A stretch of 64,000 nucleotides of DNA from Siphonodentalium dalli. Lineage: Eukaryota > Mollusca > Scaphopoda > Gadilida > Siphonodentaliidae. The translations under genes and the position numbers were made by a program. The stretch is taken from assembly GCA_032622095.1 (NCBI GenBank), contig CP136062.1:53549849-53613848 (forward strand), written 5' to 3'. Positions 54,184-64,000 of the stretch are shown in pieces; position 1 is the stretch's first letter, and every line of letters starts with the position of its first letter. The notes under the pieces are model-generated. The model saw nothing but the letters and a program-made list of their open reading frames with translations. It made no database searches and was not told the DNA's origin.

Positions 54184-55587
54184 TACATCAGAGGATACGT
54201 TCTTACACCAGAGGATGCAACAAGGCAAACGCGTACTTAGCGTGATTAGTTATATACCAGCTATAAAATACGATATGTATATGCACATGCATGGTACACT
54301 TGAAGAGACACGGAAGTGACTGGAATTGGAATTCATTAGAATTTTTAAATTCTTCCGACTTGATCATCACTCTACATGCACATGTCTGATATGGCTATAA
54401 TCCAATTCAAGGCAATCAGGGTTTACTAATGTAACTCTGCGCTTTATTTTCTATGTCAAGAAATATACCTAAATCGAGAGCGTTTCGCCACACGGATAAA
54501 GACCATAAAGAGCGTTGTGTGATATTTTTTTCGAAATAACCAACATTGGTTTCAGTCCGATATAACAATGCATAAGGCAATCAGGCTTCTCTTATCAGTT
54601 GCAGTGTATCTTATTATCTCTGTTACTAGTAGTGTTAGCACAAGAGTTATCAATAAAGAGTGTTTTGTCATATATAAAATTGATATGTATTAACCATCGA
54701 CCTTCAGTGCGGTGTAACATAGTGCATGATTTTGGTCTCTTTCTTGTATCTGAATAATTGCCTTTGATGCGATGCGATGTGTGATTTAAAATGAGATATT
54801 GGCATAGTGTGCCATCGCCTTTGTACTATCTTATCATGGGAAATAAAATATGCTGCCAAAATTAAATAAAGCCTTCATAGTCATGTCAAGTCTGTATAAT
54901 AAACTATAAGTATGTACTTTCTGTGTCCAATTACTCAACATATATCATGAAACAGGTATGCAGTGACTGCGCGGCAAGTAACTGTGTTCCACTGGTCCTA
55001 TCCGTCTATTCTGCTATGACGTTAGTAGGTCTTGTGAAATTGTTATGCTGTTGGTAGCACAAACTGACGTCGTTACGAAAAGTACTGTTTTTGTTCTTTT
55101 AAGTGTCATTTTCGCGGTGTTTGGCTAAGCCGAGGGTTTTTATAAATAACAGTGTATGTATGAAACATTCAATAACGTATATATTTTTTTTTTATTTTTT
55201 TTTTTAAACTAGTAATGGCTGCGCTGGTATTTGCTAAATAACATTAATAGCTAAATTGTTGATAGTCGATTTGCAACAGCTAATACAAACAGTATTAACT
55301 TATTTGTATTGTGCTTCTGAATGTTTCATACACATTATACCGTTTCTTGCATATGTTCAGATTATCCGAACACCGCAATAATGACAACTTTAAAACTGAT
55401 TAACGGTATCTTTTCGTAACAGCATCAGTTTGCCGTAACCTCGCATAGCAGTTAATCATTATCCATCAGCACCATATCACATTAGCAGGACAACTTGACT
55501 AGGGTGTGTTCCTAAATTTCCACCGCGGATCGATTCGGTCATGCGTTGATGGTTCTTCGTCGTTAATGACTAATAATTACGCACGCC
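54184..55587. other. Intergenic stretch, no gene recognised
   Basis: AT-rich with a T-rich run at 55182-55205. No domain-bearing frame or RNA gene is seen. Confidence 0.4.
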
Positions 55588-55592
55588 AGTTC

Positions 55593-56471
55593 CACCCCAT
55601 GCATCCGGACATGCTCGTAGCGGAAGACATGCCCGTAGCGGAATAACCACATGGCCCGCGATTTGCACACCATTCACGGTTAAACACATTTTGCACCGAA
55701 ACCAACACATACCAGTGGTTGACGGTGGTGGTACTATTTGTGGCTATAATTTACCCAACTGTACATCAAACTTCTTTAAACATGGACGCAGTTTAATCCT
55801 ATTTTATAGCGAAGTTAGGCAAACTTTTCATTTCTTACATAAAATTACGATTTCTGTGGTAACAGCCCAGACAACATAGTCTTTGCATACATTGCTATTT
55901 CCGCGGATATTCCCTTAATATAATAGACAACATTTTCAGTCATGTTTCTACATTTTTCATAGTAAAAAAATTACCATATATGCAGGTCATAGCAAGAAAA
56001 TATGGCATGTCTATAGCAGTGTTTTTACGTTTGCTATAGACATGCCCCAAAATCAAGTGAGTGCATCCATGGAAACTAATTTTTCGGGCACTAATATGAT
56101 TGACATCGCAAACATGTCCAGTTCATTTTGAAGCTAAGATATCATACTTTGAGAGACTGTATGTTATATAATGTGTCAATGCAAGGATTCATTAAAATTT
56201 GATAAAACTTATATCGAGTAAGTATTTCAGGTCATAATTTTCGTATAAAACCCGATTATCGAACAGTAATATGCAAATTGCGGAAACCACAACCGCTCAT
56301 TTCTGTAGACCGATTATCGCTGTTAAACGTTTAAAAAAAATCAAGGTAAAGTAAACCGTGTTTTTATGAAATAACTTACGACAACTAAGGACGATGTGCA
56401 ACTCGCTGGCCATGTGGTTATTCCGCTACGAGCATGTCTTCCGCTACGAGCATATCCGGATGCATGGGGTG
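55593..56471. mobile_element. 879-bp MITE with long inverted ends and a central hairpin
   Basis: The ends start CACCCCATGCATCCGGA and are inverted copies over about 64 bases with two mismatches. They include a direct repeat of ATGCTCGTAGCGGAA within each end. AGTTC flanks both sides (55588-55592 and 56472-56476), a 5-bp target duplication. A perfect 15-bp stem (56004-56018 with 56032-56046, 'ggcatgtctatagca') stands almost exactly at the middle. No transposase frame. The superfamily was not assigned. Confidence 0.8.
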
Positions 56472-56910
56472 AGTTCGCGTTAATTGATTTATCAAGACGG
56501 GTCAAACGTGATTAAAGTGACTGTTAACGTGTGTCTCTCAATGCATGTATGTATAATCGAGTTTGGTCACTATGTTCTGACATCTGATGATATAACAGGC
56601 CGTTAAATACACAGCTGGATTAAACTTTTATACCAGCCATAAATATCAACTGTATTGATATAGTATACACGTGGCAAACACAAGTATTCGGATTATAGTT
56701 TTATAAATCATTATTACAATAACAATTGTATCAATTTTTTACCTATATCGTTTATTCTGTAAACAATCTTGGTACTAAGAACAAATTATCTTGAGCCATA
56801 TGTAAAAGCCAAATGTAGTGAAATTAGCCGCATTTTTCAAAACACAATGCGAGAAAACATTGCGAAATGCTCAACTTCATACTAATCATATTAAATATAG
56901 TAATTAAATC
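56472..56910. other. Spacer, nothing recognised
   Basis: No features beyond AT-rich sequence. Confidence 0.4.
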
Positions 56911-57045
56911 ATGTGCCGAAACGTCTTCGACGACGTTCCGAAACATCCAAATGCTTGGTCCGAAATAACAATTGCCGAAACCCCAGGTGCCGAAACATCC
57001 TGAAAACTTGGTGCCGAAACGTCCATGTGCCGAAATGTCTTGCAC
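56911..57045. repeat. Short repeats of GTGCCGAAACGTCC
   Basis: About six copies of (GT)GCCGAAACGTCC and variants ('gttccgaaacatcc', 'gtccgaaataac', 'gtgccgaaacatcc', 'gtgccgaaatgtc') are spaced about 20-24 bases apart with variable spacers. The minus-strand frame over it is just the repeat translated. Confidence 0.8.
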
Positions 57046-58685
57046 CCGGAAAAGTTACACCATGACGTTGTTCATCAATATTCGTTGAAATCATACGAAT
57101 GTAATGAACATTATGGAATTGACATGTCTTCTCCATATATAGTATATCAGTCGCATCGCTCACCAAGCGTCAACAAATATATTGGTTAAATTCCGTAAAA
57201 ATGTTCACGTTCCCCACTCGGCATGCATGGTATAATTATTTTCACTTTGGTGTTGGTATAGTTTATACTACGTGTAGCAGACAATAAAGACTACTCGGAA
57301 ACACGTTTGGTCTAATTTATGATCTAAATTATAATTGGGATCCATTCTTTCGATGAACCGTTGTGGACGAAGTGTAATTATTGATTATCAATATAGGTTA
57401 TGTGAATCCGATTTGGTCTTAGGCACGTACCGACAGGGTGTGGGTTGTCACACTCCGAACGAGGACCATAAGTTGCATAGTTAGAAATTTCATGACTCAA
57501 ATTTCAATAGTTGGAAATTAAAAGTAAAAGTGAATCGAATGATCTAAGTGTTTCAATTTCCGACTTCAAGTTCAGACTTGTATGTTTTACCGAACATTGC
57601 GTCATGGTCACTAGTCTATTAGTAATGCCAAACCTCCATATCTTTCTGATAACAGCTTTAACGATATAACATTCAGCATGCATAATTGTTACCATCATAT
57701 ATTGTTACTTCTTGGAATTTGAATACGTGTAACCCGTATTCGCTCATCAGCCATATTCTGATTAATAGCATGTATAATGTGCATGTTCTGCACGCAGACT
57801 GTGACGCAGTATACTCGAAACATAACATATGGATCAATGCTATGTCATGATTGTCATTTGTGTCTTTATTTACACAGTCCATGCTCTTAAACAGAATGTA
57901 TGGAAACCCAAATTATGAAGCCAATATTGAAATATTGCATTACTCAAAACCAAATGCTATATAGTTGGATATTTGATTAGACAAAAATCCTATATATTTG
58001 GAAATGTTATTAGACCAAATTCTGTGTACATGTATATATAGTTGGAAATTGTATGGTCTCACCCACGGTTGGATCCCTTTGGAACGTCCCTATTTGGCGG
58101 GAATACCAGGTAATATATAAACCAATTTTGATTTAAAAAACAAAAGCCAGTTACCCCAATGTGAGTGGTTTAGCTTTGTTATTTAATTACGCTAACGCAT
58201 GGTCATATTACCATATTTATTCTTGTCGACCACGTCCATCGATAACTTATATAGTGCGTAGAAATAACCACACGGAACATGGTGCTGTTATCCCTTACAC
58301 GAACAAGTACCCTTATGATTTTTGCGATGCTTGATTAATCTGCAAGGCCAGTGTCTAGTTGAAACATTCAAAAACATATATTCTTGAACTTTATTAACCC
58401 ATGCCATACTACTAGTGTTCGCGCTGCCACTTGCCAAATTTGCTAATGGCAAAAATAATTCAAATTTGGCAAAAAATAATTTCATTTGGCAAATCACTTT
58501 TTAATTCCTCTAGAAAAATTGAAAACAATATTGGTCAATCAACACCATTCATTTCAGGAAACGTACAATATAATTATATTAGTGGTGTTGTATATGGTTT
58601 ACGAAAAGTGAACACCTCTATTAAGATGAAGTTAAACTGATAGCATTAATATCGATTGGTGGTGGGATTTAGTGTGGAGGTGTTT
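57046..58685. other. Intergenic stretch with scattered short repeats
   Basis: 'agttggaaat' and 'ttagacaaaa.cctatata' phrases recur at 57510-57530 and 57960-58050. 'tttggcaaa' words cluster at 58436-58495 and again at 59205-59255 beyond the SINE. No gene was recognised. Confidence 0.4.
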
Positions 58686-58695
58686 ACATAGCAAA

Positions 58696-58980
58696 CCGGG
58701 GCCCCGGTGGTCCAGTCGGTAGAGTTCCAGCTGCATTACGCCGCCACAGACCGTCCAGCGCCGACGAAGCTGGTTCTAACCCCGTCATATAGAGGGTGAC
58801 CGGAATCGTGTACCTGGGCAAGGTTGTCAGTTGCTTTCCGGGGTCTGTGGTTTATACACGCAGTGGAACGATTTCCCGGTGAAATTAAGCCTCTGTGTGG
58901 TCTTTCCTCCACCCGTAAAATTGACAACGTCGTTTGTGGCCTAGCGGCTAGAACGACTATAAACACTAACAAACAAACAA
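58696..58980 (+). mobile_element. tRNA-derived SINE with target duplication
   Basis: The head contains a pol III A-box-like GGTGGTCCAGTCGGTAGAG and a B-box-like GGTTCTAACCC about 50 bases later, both in tRNA order. A roughly 180-base body follows ('gacaacgtcgtttgtggcct' near the end), then an AAAC/CAAA tail. Perfect 10-base duplications ACATAGCAAA flank it (58686-58695 and 58981-58990). The two boxes would drive internal pol III transcription; mobility depends on a LINE. The 88-codon frame across it is not a gene. Confidence 0.85.
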
Positions 58981-59799
58981 ACATAGCAAATCCTCTTGTG
59001 ATGCGCCCTTCTGATAAGGCAACCATTCTATCGTGTTATTGTTTGATTATTGGTGTATTATGTGGTGATAAACTAGAGATGCGAATATAATTATTAACTT
59101 CTCGCTTTTCTATCGATATCAAAAGTTGTTCAAACCGCGAGTGTCAGAACATAAGACTCAAAGTTGCAGAAAATGATACTTACAATGATAGTATTTCGCA
59201 AATTTTGAAATAATTTGGCAAACAAAAATTTCTTTTGGCGAATTATATGGCAAAGTAAATTTTGGTCCAGCGCGGACCCTGCAAACTACAAAACGTTAGA
59301 GCAGATTAGAAATTTACTCCTTCTTAAAGTCAGATAAACGCGTGAAACCAGATCCAGACCAGCGACCATAAATCGACCAACTTAGATTCCAATAATGGGG
59401 ACAAGTACCGATAAGCAACCAATACATGTAAGTTTACATGTCCAATAAGTTTACCTTTCTTTGACTGAAAGCAGGCACAATGTACCAGGGACAAACAATA
59501 TCCGCATAGCGTAAGTGCTGTCGACATCCAAATTGGTATATGCATGTACACGTGTGTATACAGCAATAAAATGTGTCTAAGATACTCCGTGTATCGGAGT
59601 TGAACATCAGCGTGAGTTTTCTAACAAACTTTAAAATGGACGTATCCATAACCATCGAACGGCTCTTGGTTGTGTAACATCAAATCAATTACCATCAAAG
59701 CCACATGGCGGCCCCAATCGTAATTCAAAGTAATTTGTCAGTTCTGTTAGGTCAGCATATGACATTTTGGTACGTGCTTTGATTAGATAAGTGATGTTA

Positions 59800-61830
59800 C
59801 TTGGCACATGGCGGTTTGTGATTCAAAATACAGCTAATAATGTTCACTTTCGAAATTTTACCGGTACCGAAATAGGTCGATACATACATGTACACTCTGC
59901 CGTTAAATGAGCATGCCGAGTTCCCAAAAAAAACCATATTGATGTAATGTAAAATACAACTTTAAACACGGTGTTTGGGTCCCAAACAAAAACAGAAAAT
60001 TCCACGAGGTGGTTTAGAAAAGAGCGTTCAGTATTAGTCTATTCTAGATATCGCAGACATGAAGAGCGTTTTTTCTTCACTTGTATGTATGTGAAAAGTA
60101 GAACATAGCTGTAAAACTGCTGTAGCCATGGCATGTATTGCCATAGATCACGAAGCTGGCATATCAGCACACCATAAAAACGATGGCCAGACTAAATACA
60201 TAATATACACATTGTAATGAATCTCTCTTGGTCTAGATATATATAAGAGTATAAATTCAGTGTGAAAGTTTGTCTATCTATCTGCCCGGATTTTCTCCCT
60301 ATACCGATTTCAATTGCATTTGGTGTGATGACTCGGGGTACCCTAGCGGATGTTATCACGGTGTTAGATTTAATTAACAAATTATAAAATAAATAATAAG
60401 TGAATGGAGCAGAGCTCAATTTAAAAAAAACAAAAGTGTTTTAAATAAAATATACATATTTTTTTTATCTCAAGACACATGGCGGTTTGCACTCATAAAT
60501 ACATCTAATAAATAATCACTTTTTAATTGTTACCGACAACGAACTGGTTTGTACTTACACGAACAACCTTTCTGCGGGCATTATATGTGTCGGGAAGAAG
60601 CATTTAATTCATACAAAATTTAACGTTTAACACGCGGTGTTTGTTCATAAGAAAGAGCGTTTATTAAAATGAAAACGTTTATCAAATGGCTGTGACCATG
60701 GATATTATTTTTCAGAGCAAGCATATGAAGCCGGTATGTCAATGGTTCGTTTTATTTGTCAATATATCGTATACCTCATTCCAAATTACGCCGAGGCGTA
60801 TAGTGTTTGAGTCTGTCATGGTCATTATTTGTTTAAATAATCTCTCATTGGGGATGTTTCATATGATATGTTCTCGTAAAATAGGGCGCGCTCGTCTGAC
60901 AGAGAAATACAGTGTATCAAAAAAGTCGAGGTCAAAGTACCGTCCGCTTAGTATGTTGAAATATGCCAAATAGTAATTGCCGGAAAGAATCTGGAACCCA
61001 TTCATTAATGGCAAGCACGTGTCCGTATGTTGTAGCGAAGTCTTTTTCCTGCAAACGATGGATAAACGGCATCCCCCACTGTGTGGTGTCATCATCCGAG
61101 TCTTTAATGATAATATGTCATCCGTGACCACATTGTCACATAACACATGAGCGCATATATAGTACATTACCTAAACATGATATGTGAATTAAACATATGA
61201 ACATATAAACATATAAACAGGAAATACACATAGATAAATGTAGTTTGTATAACACATACAAAGCTAAACCTAGAAATCGGCAGAATATAGGACATAAATA
61301 TTTGACACCCGCTGCGCTCAGTGCCAAATCATCAGGTTGTTGCACCCGTGAATCGGCGCCGTTTTCATGAGTGAGATGGATATATCTAATTACCCGCGGT
61401 GTGATGTCATTATCGAATATTCCGACTAGAGTGCTATATAATTGAGTGTCGGGTAATAAGTTAATCGCAGTCGATACCCCCCGTAGATTATCAAAAGTTT
61501 CTATCTAGGGTATTATATAACATTAATTAAAGCCATATGGTATAGTTCGCGCTTTAAAATGCATGTAATAATATTCGCTTTTGAATGTTTTGCCGGTATC
61601 GATATAGGTTGATAAAAACTCGAAATACTGTTCTACGGGCATTTTATGCCACAGAAAGGCGCACTGGAGTAACAAAAAAAATCAACTTTGAACACGGTGT
61701 TTGGGTCCCAATACAAACAACATACATATGCACATTTATTTTACTCATATGCAAAACGTTGAAAACAGAGGTAAAACTGCTGTGACCATGCCAAGTATTT
61801 TTCAGAGAATATGAATCTGATATATAAACA
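59800..61830 (+). repeat. Three diverged copies of a block of about 330 bp
   Basis: The copies start near 59805, 60478 and 61545. Shared phrases in order are 'cacatggcggttt' (first two), 'ttaccg..ac.ga' followed by 'tactt' or 'aaaact', '...gggcat...atg', 'aacacggtgtttgggtccca' (first and third; 'cacgcggtgttt' in the second), and 'ctgtgaccatg' with 'ttttcagag'. A 102-codon minus-strand frame near 60859-61167 has no family character. Confidence 0.6.
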
Positions 61831-61989
61831 TTTCGTGTATTTGTCAACCTATTTTATACTCCTTCTTGTCAACAGTTAATCACATCTCTGTCACCACATC
61901 ACAACATCAACGACTTCTTTGATAACTCAATAAAGACATAACTATTTAACGATAATACTCGCAGCAAACTCCCCAGAAATAGCAACAGA

Positions 61990-62605
61990 CGTGATCCCCC
62001 ACGCAACAAGCTTAGAACATACAGAACGTTCAAAACAATCACTTGTTTGGAGGAATATCTTGACATCATTTCCACCCCAAACAACGAGAATCCCTCACGA
62101 AATTCAGAATTAGTTGTCACACACTGGGCATTGGGCGCGGACGCTATTTAGATTTCGATGAAGCAGACCGTAAATGTGAAACCTGCAACCAAATTGATAA
62201 TGAGGAGCACTTTCTCCTCCATTGTACATCACTGTCCGACGAGCGCGCCATATTTCACGAGAAACTAATACCTGATCTCCTAACCACCCCTAACGAGATG
62301 TTATTCAATAAAATATTAACAAGCACAGACCCAACAACTCTACAGGCACTGGCATATTTCGTCCACTGTGGACTGAAAAAGAAAGGTGTTTGGCGATCAA
62401 GTGACGAACTGGTTAATCGAGTACAACAAAAAAGGAACACTGCCCTATCAGTCAAATTTACATTAACATAGAATAACATTATTATGTATTTGTTGCTACT
62501 TATTTTGTTCCATGCATATTCGATGTTCTTGTCCTGTTATTCTATATATATGTTATTGTACATTTGACCATACATGGTGTAACGTACTAATAAACTTGAT
62601 TGATA
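61990..62605 (+). pseudogene. 3' end of a CR1/L2-type LINE
   Basis: The plus strand reads KLRTYRTFKTITCLEEYLDI. After a frame change near 62120 it continues GRGRYLDFDEADRKCETC, NQIDNEEHFLLHC and TSLSDERAIFHEKLIPDLL, to a stop at 62470. This is the C-terminal finger region (C-x2-C ... H-x4-C) of CR1/L2-like polyproteins. About 120 bases further come AATAAA (62589-62594) and TTGATTGA, the simple-repeat ending usual for such elements. It is 5'-truncated with no reverse transcriptase; upstream sequence from about 61870 may also belong to it. Confidence 0.75.
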
Positions 62606-62614
62606 GAGTGATCT

Positions 62615-64000
62615 AAATTGCGTAAACAACACTTGGAAGCTCGGGCGATCCATGTCCGTTTATACATGTATATATATATTCACCAGCGAATATGGAACAA
62701 TTAATATTGTATATCTTTGGAAGTGTTTTCGTCTCCCATTTGTATACAACGTCATATGGGCAAATCTTGTAATCTGATGGTACATGTATATCGGGTTTAT
62801 AGCAGACAATGTCAATTGAATTTTAATGGTCAATGACTGAGCACTGGCACTAACGTGGTAAACGAGGCTTTTGTGCGTTGATCTATTCAAAGGGTCAATT
62901 TAAGACATATTATGTACTTGTTCGGGTGTGTTAAATTGATAAGTTAGTATGCAGGCGCTATGCCAACTAAAGGAATATTACATTCTACTAACATCGCCAA
63001 AAATTTGAACCAAATTGGCCGTAGCACTCCATAGAAAACATCGTCATAACTACGCTCAATTGTAAATATTTACTAATCGATTCGGGACGAATCTATAGGC
63101 GATAAACTAACGAAAACAATTTCGCCATCGAGAGTCACTGCATTTAATTAATATATAAGAATGACGGTGTGTGCTGTGACGTTTGCTACACTATTTGTAA
63201 AAAAAAATACTACATTGAACAGATTATTCTCCATTTCTATGTTATCACCATACCGGAGTGTTTTACATCACTTTAATACAAATAGTAAAATGTGTGCATA
63301 TGACTTGCTTGAAACGATTAACATTTGGATGTTTTTTGTGTGTATTTCTTGACCACCATATGATGCATTCTTCCTAAATGTTATATGTACCAAAATGTTA
63401 TATGTACCAAGCCTCTACCAATTACTGGTCAATTGTTTTGAACATTAGTACATATATTTACCACTATGGTAACTTATACACATGCAAATGCGAGCTTTGT
63501 TGGATTTTGTTCAGTAAAGCTATCCTCATTGTTCAACTTAGATATAATGATCGGAAACATGCATGTACTGAATTGTGTCTAAGTTTGATCTTTAAAACTT
63601 GACACACTATGCTTGCTATATGCCATTGACGAGAGCCTGTCCGCATATGAATATGAACTCGGTCTGCATGGTGTAATTTGTTTTCGTATAGTGTTATGGC
63701 TATCCTTAAATCCACATATCGATTTATATATATACGGTCCGCATTATGACGCATGCGCTTGTACTCACGTTGGTATAGTGGTAAAGTTTTTGTTATTACA
63801 TCAGACCAAATCCCCTAAATACAATTTTAATACATGTAGTCCACCTTTAAATTTGCATCGATGCGAGTACATGGGGAATTTGTCATAAGATGGGTCGAGT
63901 CTGGCTGTGTTTTTGTTTGCATATTCAATGTTCCCATTGTGCGCGAGTCAAGAAGAGTAATGACTCTCGATGTACAGGTTTGGCAGAACTGGGTTTCGAG
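62615..64000. other. Right end of the window, no gene recognised
   Basis: AT-rich sequence with short frames only (up to 91 codons at 63613-63888). None shows a domain or a complete gene structure. Confidence 0.4.

Noticed and set aside
58824-59090. 88-codon frame and its antisense 96-codon partner
   Set aside because: They lie mostly inside the tRNA-derived SINE.
1-64000. CRISPR arrays, bacterial operons, tRNA or rRNA genes
   Set aside because: None seen. Tandem repeats here lack regular unique spacers, and the only tRNA-like sequence is the SINE head.

Overview
This is a window of animal nuclear DNA, AT-rich and intron- and repeat-rich. There are no operons or bacterial-style gene packing. 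Introns are GT-AG, and the window holds several kinds of non-LTR retrotransposon, a tRNA-derived SINE and many small inverted-repeat DNA elements. A secreted PAN/EGF/fibrinogen-domain protein and the mix of L1-like, CR1/L2-like and RTE-like LINEs suggest a marine invertebrate such as a mollusc, another lophotrochozoan or a lancelet. The sequence alone does not settle the phylum.

The one host gene I can reconstruct is on the plus strand, 9428-36267. It encodes a secreted fibrinogen-related lectin-like protein. Exon 1 (9428-9733) carries a signal peptide and a PAN/apple-like segment. Exon 2 (12075-12180) is an EGF-like module. The last exon (35630-36267) is a complete fibrinogen C-terminal domain with a poly(A) signal 70 bases after the stop. 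In the intron between the EGF and fibrinogen exons lies a tandem array (about 19.3-22.7 kb) with eight candidate mini-exons. Each begins after an AG with AA-AGT-GAA and ends in ACT-TAC-GCA-G before GTATGT. All are multiples of three and symmetric phase 1-1, the same phase as the flanking exons. They would insert up to 213 mostly threonine residues as a mucin-like stalk. With all of them the protein is 562 aa; with none it is 349 aa. This expandable exon array is the most interesting thing in the window.

The rest is mainly mobile DNA. 1-7420 holds two inverted arms of a foldback-like element around a CACTG-ended element copy, a decayed LINE and a piggyBac-like MITE. 9.8-10.2 kb is a minisatellite just after the exon 1 donor. 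13960-14772 is a striking element built almost entirely of GGAGATATCTCC-like palindromes between matched terminal repeats and a 6-bp target duplication. 23.5-33.8 kb is a nested stack: an outer inverted-repeat element contains a CACTG-ended element, which contains a 7.1 kb L1-like retrotransposon on the minus strand.

Downstream of the gene are a GA-rich tract split by a transposon remnant, several hairpin MITEs, a short A-tailed insertion and an intact 1160-codon LINE ORF (47285-50767, minus) with a 2A-like motif. Then come a broken SGNH-hydrolase-like gene, a CpG-rich patch, an 879-bp MITE with a 5-bp target duplication, a tRNA-derived SINE with a 10-bp target duplication and a LINE 3' end near 62.6 kb.
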